In this document: one piece after another, positions 49,501 to 61,868 of the stretch
Layout: each line of letters starts with the position of its first letter
Numbering within the stretch: the first letter of the stretch is position 1
NCBI RefSeq assembly: GCF_019175385.1
Contig: NC_083338.1
Span: 90,665,777-90,729,776, forward strand
Direction: 5' to 3'
DNA: 64,000 bases
From: Lycium barbarum
Lineage: Eukaryota > Streptophyta > Magnoliopsida > Solanales > Solanaceae
Notes under the pieces: generated by a model
What the model was told of the DNA's origin: nothing
Databases searched by the model: none
What the model saw: the letters and a program-made list of their open reading frames with translations, nothing else
Made by a program: the position numbers and the translations under genes

Positions 49501-51215
49501 AAGAGTTGAATTTGCGGCAACGACGATGGTTGGAATTGCTAAAAGATTACGATGTTGATATCCTATATCACCCCGGAAAGGCAAATGTTGTGGCTGATTC
49601 TCTTAGCCATAGATCCATGGGAAGTTTGTGTGATGTACGACTAGAGAAAAGAGAAATGGCTCGTGAACACCAGCAGTTAGCTAGCCTAGGAGTTCGAGTA
49701 GTGGACTCAGGTAGCAGGGGAACTACCATTCAGAATTCAATAGTCTTGTCGGTAGTAGCGGAAGTGAAAGAGCGACAATACGAAGATCCCATGCTAATGC
49801 GTTATAGAGATACACTCCCTCAAAAGGAGAAGTCATCATTTGAGATTGCAGGAGACGGATTTCTCCGATGCCGAGGCAGATTATGTGTTCCTAATATGGC
49901 AGGGTTATGCCACCAAATATTGAGGGAAGCCCATTGCTCCCGCTATTCTGTCCACCCCGGAGCAACAAAAATGTACCATGATCTGAAATCTATACATTGG
50001 TGGAATGAGATGAAGAAAGATATGGCGGAATTCGTAGTTCAATGTCCCAACTATCAACAAGTGAAAATCGAGCACCAAAAGCCGGGCGGATATTTGCAAG
50101 CTATAGAAATTCCAACTTGGAAGTGGGAAGTATTTAACATGGACTTCATTACAGGCTTACCCCGTTCTTGACATATGTATGATTCTATATGGGTGATTGT
50201 GGATAGACTCACGAAGTCAGCTCATTTCTTACCAGTCAGAACTACATATGTGGTAGAATATTATGCAAAGCTTTACGTTAAAGAGATAGTGCGGCTTCAC
50301 GGTGTTCCGGTATGTATTATCTCCGATAGAGGGACTCAGTTTACAGAAAATTTTTGAAAGTACTTCCAAGAGGGTTTGGGGACTTAAGTGAGCCTTAGCA
50401 TGACATTTCACCCGCAGACTGATGGACAAGCTGAACGTACCATTCAGCCTCTTGAGGATATGTTATGGGCATGTATGATAGATTTTGGAGGTAATTGGGA
50501 TGATCACTTACCACTCATTGAATTAGCTTATAACAATAGTTATCATTCTAGCATCCAAATGACACCATATGACGCTTTATATGGGCGAAAGTGTAGATCC
50601 CAAATTGGGTGGTTCGAGGTAGGAGAGACTAAATTGATAGGGCCAGACTTGGTCCAGCAAGCCGTAGAAAAAGTTAAGCTCATACAAGATCGGTTATTAG
50701 CAGCCCAAAATCGTCAAAAGTCCTATGCGGATAATCGTTGAAGGGACTTAGAGTTCCGAGTGAAAGATTGGGTATTGTTAAAAGTGTCACCAATGAAAAG
50801 TGTAATGAGATTAGGCAAAAAGAGGAAGCTTAGTCCCCGGTACAATGGGCCTTATGAGATTGTGCGTAAGGTAGGCAAAGTGGCTTACGAATTAGATCTA
50901 CCTCCTGATTTGGAGTCAGTTCACCCAGTTTTCCATGTCTCGATGCTTCGTAACTGTGTTGGAGATCCTACTAGGATCGTGCCAGTAAATGATGTTCAAG
51001 TGACCGAAAAGTTGACTTATGAAGTGGTGCCCATTGCGATATTAGATAGGCAAGTGCGGAGGCTTAGAAACAAAGAAGTGGCCTCAGTTAAGGTTTTATG
51101 GAGAAACAATAACCGAGAAGAAATGATATGGGAAGCGGAAGAAAATATGAAATCCAGGTACCCGCACTTATTCCAACCCCCGGGAGAGATCCAAGATGAG
51201 GCATCAAGATCATGA
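46539..51215 (+). pseudogene. gag-pol: gag-pol of element B (Ty3/Gypsy chromovirus)
   Basis: Gag starts at 46539 (MPVRAPPT). The Gag core is at about 46830-47260 with a TAG at 46923. A 4-base loss near 47147 and another shift near 47520 put the zinc-finger region ([23 protein letters not shown]; 47560-47660) in a third frame. The protease core is deleted (near 47899-47908). RT runs from 48093 to about 49220 with stops at 48531 and 48822 and FVDD in place of FIDD. RNase H (49240-49480) has several stops. Integrase (49506-50740) keeps the His/Cys site, both Asp and the Glu (QAERTIQ) but has internal stops. The chromodomain is open (50760-51215; VKVLWRNNNREEMIWE). Pol is otherwise in one frame. 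Gag sequence groups B with C rather than with A and G. Confidence 0.92.
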
Positions 51216-51382
51216 GGTATGTATGTTTTCCTTTTTATGCATTTGGGTCGTGTGTGGCCAAACATTATTGCTATTATGTTGTGTCCTATGAGGCATTGTT
51301 ATTATGGGCTGTTGTGACGGGATGGTAGTGCCATATTACAGGGGAAACTCTGGCGAAATTTTTATAGAATCCCCGAAGACTT

Positions 51383-51418
51383 AACATTCGAAGACGAATG
51401 TTCTTAAGGAGGGAAGAA
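51383..51418 (+). other. Hairpin and polypurine tract of B
   Basis: AACATTCG-AAGA-CGAATGTT (51383-51402), then TAAGGAGGGAAGAA (51405-51418) directly before the 3' LTR. Confidence 0.86.
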
Positions 51419-51852
51419 TGTGACACCTTGGAAAATTCCCCATTTATGCACAGTGAATAGACCAACGAAGGGCACGAAGTATACAGTATTGCAATAAGTT
51501 AGAAATAACATTTGATGACCCTAATTGAGATTTGCAAAGACATTCGGAGAAAGAGGAGAAAGTTTTCCATGAGAGGGCAAGGCATACGGTGTGTATCGGA
51601 AAGGATTTACGAGTAACAAGTTAATGATGATTTAATAGTGTCTTGGAAAAGAATTATAACATCCCTTAGATCGTTAATGAGGTGTTAAAAAAGTATCAAG
51701 AAGGTTCCATAAGTATTGTAGATCAAACGAAGTGACGAGAACAAGATCATAGAAAAGATAGGTTACACGGCTGATTATACGGTCCGTATAATGTTATACG
51801 GTCCGTATAATGGTCCGCAGAATCGTCACAGTGAAGGTACCTCACCGATGGT
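51419..51852 (+). mobile_element. 3' LTR of element B, left part
   Basis: It starts TGTGACACCTTGG (one change from TGTTACACC) and aligns to 21590-22022 of the 5' LTR. It stops abruptly at about 51851, where inverted integrase sequence of C begins. The LTR resumes at 58097. Confidence 0.85.
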
Positions 51853-54800
51853 CCATATAATCTGCCTCGGCATCGGAGAACTCCGTCTCCTGAAAGCTCA
51901 AATGATGACTCCTCTTTCTGAGGAGTGTATCTCTGTACTGCATTAGCATGGAATCTTCGTATTGTCGCTCTTTCACTTCTACTACTAGCGACGAGACTGC
52001 TGAATTCTGAATAGTAGTTCCCCTGCTACCCGAGTCCACTACTCAAACTCCTAGGCTAGCTAGCTACTGGAGCTCACGGGCCATTTCTCTCTTTTCGGGT
52101 CGAACATCACACAAACTTCCCATAGATCTACGACTGAGAGCATCAGCCACAACATTCGCCTTTCCAAGGTGATACACGATATCGACATCATAATCTTTTA
52201 GCAATTCTAACCATCGTCGTTGCCGCAAATTCAACTCTTTCGGGTTGAAGATATACTAATGACTCTTATGATCTTTATAAATATCCACATGGACACCATA
52301 TAAATAATGTCTCCATATCATTAACGCATGAACCACTGTGGCCAATTCTAAATCATGGGTTGGATAATTCCACTCATGTTTCCGTAATTGCCTTGAAGCA
52401 TACGCAATCACTTTACCATGTTGCATCAATACAAAGCCTAGCCCAAGGCCGGAAGTATCACAATAAACAACATATCCTTCCAACCCCTCTGGAAGTGTCA
52501 TGACTGGGGCGGAAGTCAATCTACCTTTCAACTCTTGGAAGCTACGTTCACAAGCATCTGTCCATTGAAACTTTGCCGATTTCTGGGTCAACTTTGTGAG
52601 TGGTGCAGAAATAGAAGAAAAACCTTCAACGAATCTCTTGTAATTACCTGCTAAGCCCAGAAAGCTACGAACCTCCGTAGGAGTTATGGGCCTTGGCCAA
52701 GTCTTCACGGCCTCAATCTTTTGACCATCCACTCGAATACCATCGGCTGCAACAATATGCCCCAGAAATGCCACTGAGATCAACCAAAAATCACATTTGG
52801 AAAACTTTGCAAACAACTCTCGAGCTCGAAGAACTCCGAGGATAGTACGCAAATGATCCGCATGTTCTGCCTCGGATCTAGAATACACCAAGATGTCGTC
52901 GATAAATACGATCACAAATAAATCCAGAAAGGGCCTGAACACATTATTCATCAAATCCATAAACACCGCCGGCGCATTTGTTATCCCAAATGACATCACC
53001 CAGAACTCAAAATGACCATATCTTGGTCTAAAGGCTGTCTTAGGGATATCTTTCTCCCTAACCCTCACTTGGTGATACCCGGACCTCAAATCAATCTTTG
53101 AAAATCATTTGGCACCTTGTAATTGATCAAATAAATCATCAATCCTCAGAAGAGGATATTTATTCTTAATCGTCACCTTATTCAATTGCCGATAATCGAT
53201 ACACATTCTCAAGGAGCCGTCTTTCTTTCGGACAAACAATACGGGTGCTACCCACGAGAATGAACTAGGCCTAATGAAGCCTTTTTCAAGCAAGTCTTTC
53301 AATTGCTCCTTCAACTCTTTAAATTCTGCGGGTGCCATTCTATAAGAAGGAATAGATATAGGCTTAGTGTCTGGCAACACATCAATAGCAAAATCAATCT
53401 CCCGCTCGGAAGAGAGGCCTGGAAGCTCTTCCGGGAACACATCCGGAAATTCAGTTACTACAGTAACTGACTGAAGAGTCGGCGAATCTGGTTCCACATC
53501 TTGAACCTGAACTAGGTGATAGATACACCCTTTTGTGATCATTTTCCTGGCCTTTAGATAGGAAATAAAACAACCTTTTTGTGACGCCCTGTTCCCTTTC
53601 CATTCTAAAACTGGTTCTCCCGAAAATTGGAAACGAACCATTTTCATTCTACAATCAACATTGGCATAACAAGAAGCCAACCAATCCATCCCCATAATAA
53701 CATCAAAATCCACCATTTCTAACTCATGCAAATCAATCATGGTACGACGATCACAAATCAAAATTATACAATTTCTATATACTCGGCTAACTATCACCGA
53801 TTCACCCACCGGTGCAGACACCTCAAAAGGTTTGATCGACTCCGGTTCGACACTAAATCGACTCGCAACATACGGAGTAACATATGACAATGTGGAGCCC
53901 GGATAAATCAAAGCATATACATCATGAGAGAATATCGACAATATACCTGTGACCACATCAGGGGAAGACTCGAGATCTTGGCATCTAGCCAAAGCATAAA
54001 TACGGTGCTGAGGACCGCTAGAACTGGGGACTCTCCCTCGGCCTCTACCATGGCCGACTGGCGCATGTGAACCTGGCCCCATAGGGCATACAGATGCTGA
54101 AGATCCGGCTACCGACCCTGAAGGCTGGGTCCTACCTTTACCATGAACTGAGGGGCAATCACGCATGATATGGCCTGGTCGACCACATGAATAGCAAACA
54201 TCTGAACCCAATTGGCATCGACCTTAATGCAACTTCCCACACTGGGAACATCGAGGTGCGGGTGGCCTTGCCTGACCCGAATCATCTCTAAACTGAGACC
54301 CCAAATAACTCTGATTCGGCCCGGAACGAGTAGTTCTGTCAAATCTCTTGCTTGAAAACTGTGGAGGTGCACTAGTAATAGAATATCCTGAGTGCCTAGA
54401 AATCTGTTGTCTGTGCCCACCTCTGAACTCACTCATCGGACCCGAAGATCTGGCCCTCTTGCTATGACCCCTATCCTGCACGCGTTCACTTCTCTGTTGT
54501 TGTAAACTGTCTTCTAAGTTCTGAGCATGAGCCTGAATGCGTGCAATAACCACATTGTCCTGAAGGGACGCAGTCAAGCACCTATCCATCAAATGTGGCC
54601 CTAGTCCTTTACCAAATTGGTGTACTCTGTCACCCATATCCGCTACAATGGTCGAAGCATACCTATCCAAGGAATTAAAGCAAAGACTATACTCTAAAGC
54701 ACTCATGCTACCTTGCCTCAAATTTAAGAATTTATCGGCCCTTGCTCGCCGAACTTCTGGAGGCATATAATGTCGGAGGAAAGCATCAACAAACTCTTGA

Positions 54801-55333
54801 AATACCGGGGGAGGTGCATTGGCTCCCCGTGAAGCCATCCAAACCGTATACCATTGGATCGAGACATCTCTCAATCTATACGACGCTAACTCCACTGACT
54901 CGGTGTCCGAAGCATGTATCAGTCGAAGCGTGCTCAACATACCGTCAACGAAGTCCTGAGGGTCCTCCTCTGGCTTTGACCCAAAGAATTCCGGAGGGTT
55001 CAAAGTAATGAAGTCACGGGCTCTTGCACTAAGAGCCCTATCACCTTGACCTGTACTTTGCCGCTGAGTCTGAGCAGCAACTAACTGAGGAAGCAAATGT
55101 ATGGCCTCTTTCACATCTTGGCCTGAAGCATCCGGTGGAGGAGCTGGAGGTGCTGGAGCTGGGGCTGAGGCTCACTAGCGCAACTCTAATATAGGTACTG
55201 AACGAGAGGACTGAGATTGAGCCGCACTCGGGGACTCACTTTCCTCTACTACCGGTGGCGGTGCTCTTTCAGCCAGCTTTTCTGCCACCGTCTTGCCCTT
55301 TTGGGCTGCTGTAGCCTTTCTCTTTACAGGCAT
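51853..55333 (-). pseudogene. gag-pol: gag-pol of element C, truncated in integrase
   Basis: ATG at 55333 (MPVKRKATAAQKGK). Gag, zinc knuckle ([14 protein letters not shown], 54155-54196), protease, RT (FIDD in the ORF 53089-52256) and RNase H (YCDTS) follow in a single uninterrupted frame. Four substitutions create the main stops: TAG 55175, TAA 54224, TGA 53105 (in place of the Trp codon seen in B) and TAG 52256. The protease Asp is Tyr (YPG near 53903). The sequence ends at the integrase N-terminus by a deletion, so the His/Cys site, DDE core and chromodomain are absent. The single-frame layout shows that Gag and Pol are one polyprotein in this family. Confidence 0.92.
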
Positions 55334-55455
55334 TTCTGAAATACACAACACACGATTAAGGGACAAGAATTTCTTATATCATAGCTCTATCGCACGATTC
55401 TTATGAAGAAAGAAGGTCATTTATTCCTAAAATGTCCACAGCTTCTTGTTTATAA

Positions 55456-55473
55456 GTGTGGCGCGCAACACAC
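55456..55473 (-). other. Leader hairpin with self-complementary loop (C)
   Basis: GTGTG/CACAC 5-bp stem, loop TTGCGCGC containing the palindrome GCGCGC (55461-55466). Confidence 0.5.
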
Positions 55474-55527
55474 CCATAACCAAGACTCTACTAGACACGG
55501 TTCGTAGACACACCCTAGGACCGAACT

Positions 55528-55539
55528 GCTGTGATACAA
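55528..55539 (-). other. Primer binding site of C, degraded
   Basis: TTGTATCACAGC, two mismatches to the usual site, in the normal position after the LTR end. Confidence 0.7.
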
Positions 55540-55543
55540 CTTT

Positions 55544-58096
55544 TGTCACGACTCATCTAGAGGACCGCGACGAGCGCCCGGTGCTAGCCCACCCGGGCAC
55601 CCCTTGGCTTACACTTAACTTACATTTAGGTGAGCCACATAATTAAACATACATTTCTAAGGACCATTCATGCTAGTCCCATTGGACGACAATGCTGTCA
55701 TATCATGGTTGGCATCTATACCACGTCAATGTACATGAGCCGTCAAGGCTATCAAAATAATATACAAAATATAGGCCGACAAGGCCAGACACATCTAACC
55801 ATATTCACATGTGTACGAGCCTCTAAGAAGAGTATAACATGTCACATAAGCGGGACAGGACCCCGCTATGCCCATAATTATATACACAAAAGAATAAGTA
55901 CCCAAAAGTTATGGCTCTGAATGAAATGGAGCTCTGCTATGTAGTCTCTGAGAATATAGCTATGGATCGAACCTGTCTCCCTGTGCACCTGCGGCCATGA
56001 CGCAGCGTCCACAAACAAAAGGACGTTAGTATGAAGAATGTACTAAGTATGTAAAGCATGATCAATATCAATATAGAATCATAATAAGCAACATAAGAAA
56101 TAGCACAAGATGGGAGGCGGTGTTATAATCATCATACGCACTGACTTGCCTTACATAAGATCTTTCCGTGTCTAATGCGTACTTACGTATATACATCCAA
56201 ATCCGTATACATTCCATATCTGTACCCATATTCGTAAACATACCGTCATTCGCATTCATATCATGTCATGTTCGTATCCATATCATATACATAATCATAT
56301 CATATACATAGCATTTACATAGCATACCCGACCATGTAGGATCGGTGTTTCATACATACTTGGCCAACCAAGGCTCAAGGGTACTCATACCTGGCCCTAC
56401 CAAGGCTTCAGGGTTACATCTACCTGGCCCTACCAAGGCGTCAGCGTCATATCCGTACCATCTGTAGAGGCGTGCGCGCATTACGTAGTCATATACATAC
56501 TTATTTACATATCTTACCCGGCCTTATAAGCTTGAGGTTCCATAATAGTCATACATAGACACATATACATAATAACTCATAAGCATCTTTACTATTTGCA
56601 TCATTATCATAATCGTCATCAACATCATTATTACTATTATCGTCATTCATCGCATTTACCTTTATAGGCTTACTCGTCATACGAGGGATTTAGTACAATC
56701 GGGGCGTATCAAGAATCGTGAGCTTACTAGCTCGGAAGATCAAATCATCTGAAGGATATCATAGTCTCATAGAAGATTTAGATATTTGGCCAAAGAAATA
56801 TGCCTTATGAAAGAAGGGTTAGCCTTACATACCTTTTCCGTTCAACTATTCTACACTTGCGCTTTCTCTTCCAATGCTAGCATTTCTACCTTCATTAAAG
56901 TCATACTATCATTAGAATCGATAGCTAGTGTATATGACTAAAGCTAGAGAAAATTGGACAGCATCTCCTTTATTTATACGACATTCCTCTATAATGTATA
57001 TCAACTCCCAAACGTCAACAACACATTCACAATACCATAACAATAGTCATTATTCATCCACATTATCCACATTTCTCAATTTGCTTTCAATTATCCATAT
57101 CCATGGGTATAACACACGACTATGTCCATTCACGTACATTACTCATCTCATGTTCTCAACATCATTTATAACACATTCACATCACAATACATCAAGACTC
57201 ATAACTCAATTCAAACTATTTCTCAAAATGACACTATTCCATATTCATGACCCCTTTTTCCATACCTTTCTACAATCCAAGTAATTCAACTCTTAAATAC
57301 CTTAAACAACATAGAAATATCATGAATAGTACCTTAGATGTTGTAAGAACAAGCCTTGGTTGATAATACTCCACTTGATCAAAAACCCTAGTTTACCCCC
57401 ATGAGATTTCTTGACTTTGAATGATCTTTGATGGTTTTCTTACACTTGATTCACTTGGTTTATGTTGTTGATCACCAAATATCCTTGAATTCTTGTGGAA
57501 TAAATGTAGAGAGATGTTTTATAGAGAAGGGGTGTGATGTAGAAATGAAATGAAATAAGACTTGCCCCCTTCATTTATTGATCCAAATCTGTCCCGGCCA
57601 TATATACGGACCAACATACGGTCCGTATAATTTATACGGGCCGTATGTCTTGCCGTATATTTGGTCCAGAAACGTTTGCCTTTCTAGGCTGATTATACGG
57701 TCCCAAACATACGGACCGTATAATTTATACGACCAGTATGTTTGGCCGTATAACTCCCACTGGTTCCGAAATTCGTTTCGTCGATTCGTTTGATCTCTAA
57801 TCCTTATGGAACCTTCTGAACACTTGTCAAACACTTCAATACCAATCTAAGGGACGTTATCACTCTTCTACAATACATCATTAAAGCCTCGTTAACTTGC
57901 TACTCATTTTTCCTGTCCGATACTCATTGTATGCCTTGCCTTCTCTTGGACCACTTTCTCGTCTAACATCATATGCCTTTGAAATATCACTTAAGGTCAT
58001 CAAATGTCATTTCTTACTCATGGAAATATCATATACTCGTACTCCTCACTAGTTCGTTCACTCGTGCAACAACAGAGGATTTTCCGAGGTGTAACA
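55544..58096 (-). mobile_element. 5' LTR of element C
   Basis: The LTR is 2553 bp, starting TGTTACACCTCGG at 58096 (minus) and ending GTCGTGACA at 55544. It is of the B/F family. It has a TATACGG palindrome cluster (57598-57756), TTGGTAGGGCCAGG-like repeats (56340-56440), the triple hairpin (55989-56046) and the AGCGGG/CCCGCT hairpin (55849-55867). The C 3' LTR is missing. Confidence 0.9.
55989..56046 (-). other. Triple-hairpin module (C)
   Basis: Stem 3 CTGCG/CGCAG (55989-55993, 56001-56005), stem 2 CGTCC/GGACG (56006-56010, 56021-56025), stem 1 TTAGTA/TACTAA (56026-56031, 56041-56046). Stem 1 has a paired change relative to TCAGTA/TACTGA. Confidence 0.65.
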
Positions 58097-59401
58097 GCTA
58101 AGCTATCGATTTTCTAATGATACTGTAACTCTAATGAAGATAGAAGCGTGAGCATTGAAGGAGAACGTGCAAGTGATAGAATAGTTGAACGGAAAGGTAT
58201 GTAAGGCTAACCCTTCTTTCATAAGGCATGGTTCCTTGGCCAAATATCTAATCTTCTATAAGCATATGATGTCCTCCAAATGATTCTATCTTTAAAAGCT
58301 ATTGAGCTCATGATTCTCGACATATTACGATTGTACTAAATTCCTCCTATGATCAGTAATCCTCTAGGGATAGATGTAATGAACAACGATAGTAATGATG
58401 CTAAAGACGCTTATGGGCTTTTATGTATATGTGCCTATGTTTGACTATTATGAAACCCCGAGCTTATATGGTCGGGAGAATATATATATATGTATTGCGC
58501 GTGCACCACTGCAGTTGGGTACAGACAACCTGAGCCTGGGTAGGGCTAGGTATATATGACCCTGAGCATTGGTAGGGCCAGGTATGTGAAACACCGAACT
58601 TTCATGGTCGGGTATGCTATGTATATGATATGTATATGCATATGAATATCTATATGAATATGTATATGAATATGAAAATGGATACCAAATGAAAATGAGT
58701 ACGGAAACGGATACGGATGTATGTACACAATCACGCATTAGAAATGGAAAGTCCCCATGAAAAGCAAGTAAGTGTTTGTGACGATGATACTAATATCTCC
58801 CATCTTATGCTATTTCTTATGTTGCTTATTATGCATATATAATGATGTTGATCATGCTTTACATACTCAGTACATTCTTCGTACTTACGTCCTTATGTTT
58901 GTGGACGCTGCGTCATGCCCGCAGGTGGCCAGGGAGACAGGCTTGATCCATAGCTTTATTACTCAGGGACTACATAGCGGAGCTTCATTTCATTCGGAGC
59001 TACTGCTTTTTGTATTTATTCTCTTGTGTACATGTTTATGGGCATAGCGGGGTCCTGTCCCACCTATATGATATGACATACTTTCCTTAGAGGCTCGTAG
59101 ATATGTGTATATGGTTAGATGTATTTGGCCTTGTCGACTAGTCTTGTATATATCATTTTGTTAGCCTCATCGGCTTATGTACATTGATATGGGCATTTCT
59201 ATTAATGGTGATATACATATATATATGTATGTATGTATATGTATGTATGTATCGTTGCCTAATGGGATTAGTATGAATAATGGATGGAAAGTATGAATTA
59301 GCTATGCGGCTCACCTAGATGTAAATGTGAAAGTATGATGAGAGGTGCCCGGGTGGGTTAGCATCGGGTGCCCGTCGTGGCCTTCCGGTTGGGTCGTGAA
59401 A
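58097..59401 (+). mobile_element. 3' LTR of element B, right part
   Basis: It resumes at the position equivalent to 22830 of the 5' LTR and reads through the site where A inserted in the other LTR. The triple hairpin is at 58867-58924. It ends GGTCGTGAAA, followed by GGATG (59402-59406), the target duplication of B. Confidence 0.9.
58867..58924 (+). other. Triple-hairpin module (B 3' LTR)
   Basis: Stem 1 TCAGTAC/GTACTTA (58867-58873, 58881-58887), stem 2 CGTCC/GGACG (58888-58892, 58903-58907), stem 3 CTGCG/CGCAG (58908-58912, 58920-58924). Confidence 0.62.
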
Positions 59402-59794
59402 GGATGACGTTGCTACGAGTTCAAAAGAATGGGTACTAAGATAAAAAAAAAACGACAGGTAGCGGTGGAATTGTGTCCTAATGGCTTTACGGTTTATACA
59501 ATAGAAGAAGAGAAAAGCGACAGGTGACGAAAATTATAGAATTATGTATGGTAAGATGTGATAACTAAGAAGCAAATAACGAAGAGAGGAAGAGTGTGAC
59601 AAGATAAGTCAAGAGAGATAACAAGAAGGACATGGTAAATATATATATATATATAGAACAAAGTGATGATATCGCGAGAAAAACGAAGGTTTTGAATAAG
59701 AATGGAATAGTTTATATTGACTTTTACGTTGAAGCAAGTTTCGTCTTCGTCGTATTTTAACATTCGAGGACGAATGTTCCAAAGGGGAGAAGAA
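59402..59794 (+). mobile_element. Interior of D, right part, with hairpin and polypurine tract
   Basis: The first five bases are the B target duplication. The rest is purine-rich non-coding sequence with a short AT repeat. It ends with AACATTCG-AGGA-CGAATGTT (59759-59778) and AAAGGGGAGAAGAA (59781-59794), abutting the D 3' LTR. Confidence 0.85.
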
Positions 59795-60416
59795 TGTTAC
59801 ACCCCGTAGCTTCGTACGTGGAAATTTATAAGTGTTGGACGTTATATGTATGGATACTAGAGTTCCCTTCAAGGATATATAATATTATACTAACTAATCC
59901 TATGGTCATGACGGTTTACATTCATATAATAAGCTATGGGAAACTCTGGGACAAGGCAAATCGAAGAAAATAAATTTGTCGAAAATTTGGAAAACATTGA
60001 CAAAATTTAGGGTCAACTTTGGAGGGGTATATATCCTAGTATATTAATAGATTTAAGGTGTTTCAAAAGCCTAAAATGAATTTCATTGAGTCTAGTTTCT
60101 AGCGCAACAAACCGCTCGTCGATACTGCATCGGAGTAGAGAATTATGGACGTTACAATTTCAGCTGACAGAGCAGAAACGCGTGTTACAGTGACCCGACC
60201 CGAATTTGACCCACTATTTATGGATCAAATATGATCCTAAACCTCCTTTTTAAGCCAAGAACACTCCAAATATTTCCCAAATTCTCTAGAAAACTCTCCC
60301 AACTTCCGTCCACTAGATGTTAACGCAAATTAAGTGAAATCCCCGAATTTAAGTTTGGACAACACATAGCTGCGATTATAATATCGAATTGTGGGGAAAC
60401 TTGGTTTGGATTCAAG

Positions 60417-60647
60417 GTGATAATCGAAGATGATATTGCAATTCTAGCGGGTGAAATGTATGAATCTTTCCTTATTATTAATGATTTAAGCTTATCTACA
60501 GAGGAAAAGTTACTAAATGAGCATATAAGGAATTTATGGGACGAGAAATTTGATAAAACATCATGTGGGATGTTTATGGAATATTTTGGTATTGATAATA
60601 TTGTTTTTGATGTTGGTGTTGATGTTGTTGTTGGTGTTGGTTGCTGA
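60417..60647 (+). CDS. Doubtful small ORF in D 3' LTR
   Basis: Counterpart of 16318-16629. The first 55 or so residues agree apart from a few substitutions, then a short indel changes the frame. Unrecognised; may be chance. Confidence 0.12.
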   Translation: MIIEDDIAILAGEMYESFLIINDLSLSTEEKLLNEHIRNLWDEKFDKTSCGMFMEYFGIDNIVFDVGVDVVVGVGC

Positions 60648-61319
60648 ATTACGATTTTGGGCTAGGCATATAAACAGGGGAGATGCCTCCGAAATTTCGC
60701 CAGATTCTAGAAAGATTTATTTGAAGGACTAAGACAAGCGTATAAAGGTTAGTCTAACAATAGTATACATTTTCTTGAATATAGATTTACGAGCCTGGGA
60801 GGACAAGTGTTGAGTAGTTAAAGTTAAGGCGACTAAAAAGGTATGTTAAGGCTCGTGCCTCTCTTTCACAGGCATGATTCCATAAATGTTTGCATAACCT
60901 CCTTGTTTTCAAAAGCTAGAAGTTCATGACTCTTAAAACTTCTTACGATGTTAAATGAAATATATTCTATGATGATTGTGACGATGATGATGATTCTTTT
61001 CTAGAAACTCTGAAGCTCTAATTTGAGAGCATTATGAGATTATTGAGCCCTTCCATGAATTCCTTGATCTTACTTATTGTTGATGGTCTCACCTCATGTT
61101 ATTCATTCCTTCGAGGTGAGGTATAGCGAAGATAATGATTCTATTTCCAGTGCTGTCTATGTTCATGATTCTCGAGACTCCCATGACATTATCGATTTCA
61201 TCTTACGATGGTTGATTCTTCAAGAGATGATATAGTGACAATGGTAATGTTAATGATGATGTTGATTTCATTTATGTATTTTTATGTGTATCTATGTATG
61301 TATGCATTACATCCCACTG

Positions 61320-61690
61320 ATCAGCTGGGGATAACACCGCGCCAAAATGGCCGGGTAAGATAATACCGTGCCTATATAGCCGGGCAAGATAACACCGTGC
61401 CTATATGGCCGAGCAAGATAACATCGCCCCTATATAGCCGGGAAAGATAACACCGCGCTTATATGGCCGGGCAAGATAACACCGCGCCTATATGGCTAGG
61501 CAAGATAACACCGTGCCTTAGTGGCCAGGCAAGATGCTATATTTATTACCATGCCTTAGTGGCCAGGCAAGATGCTATATGTATTACCGTACCTTAGTGG
61601 ACGGGCAAGATGCTATGTCTATTACCGTGCTTTAATGGTCGGGCAAGATGCTATATATATTACCGCGCCTTAACGGCCGGACAAGATATT
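61320..61690 (+). repeat. Tandem array in D 3' LTR
   Basis: Same 29-bp and 38-bp units as 17223-17585, with differences in individual units, as expected for independent decay. Confidence 0.9.
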
Positions 61691-61868
61691 ATATATGGAT
61701 ATATATGGAAAAGTCTTTTTTTAAAAGCTAAGCATGCACGACATTCGCCTTAAAAGGGCATTCAGAGGCGCAGGTTGATCCCTTTTATATTACTTTGTCT
61801 TCAGACGCTATTATATTATTTTCCATGTTCGGTATCTCTTACTATGCTACTATAAATGCCTTACATAC

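Noticed and set aside
61320..61690. Tandem array as CRISPR or centromeric satellite
   Set aside because: The units are contiguous without unique spacers, lie at the same place in both D LTRs, and number only about ten.
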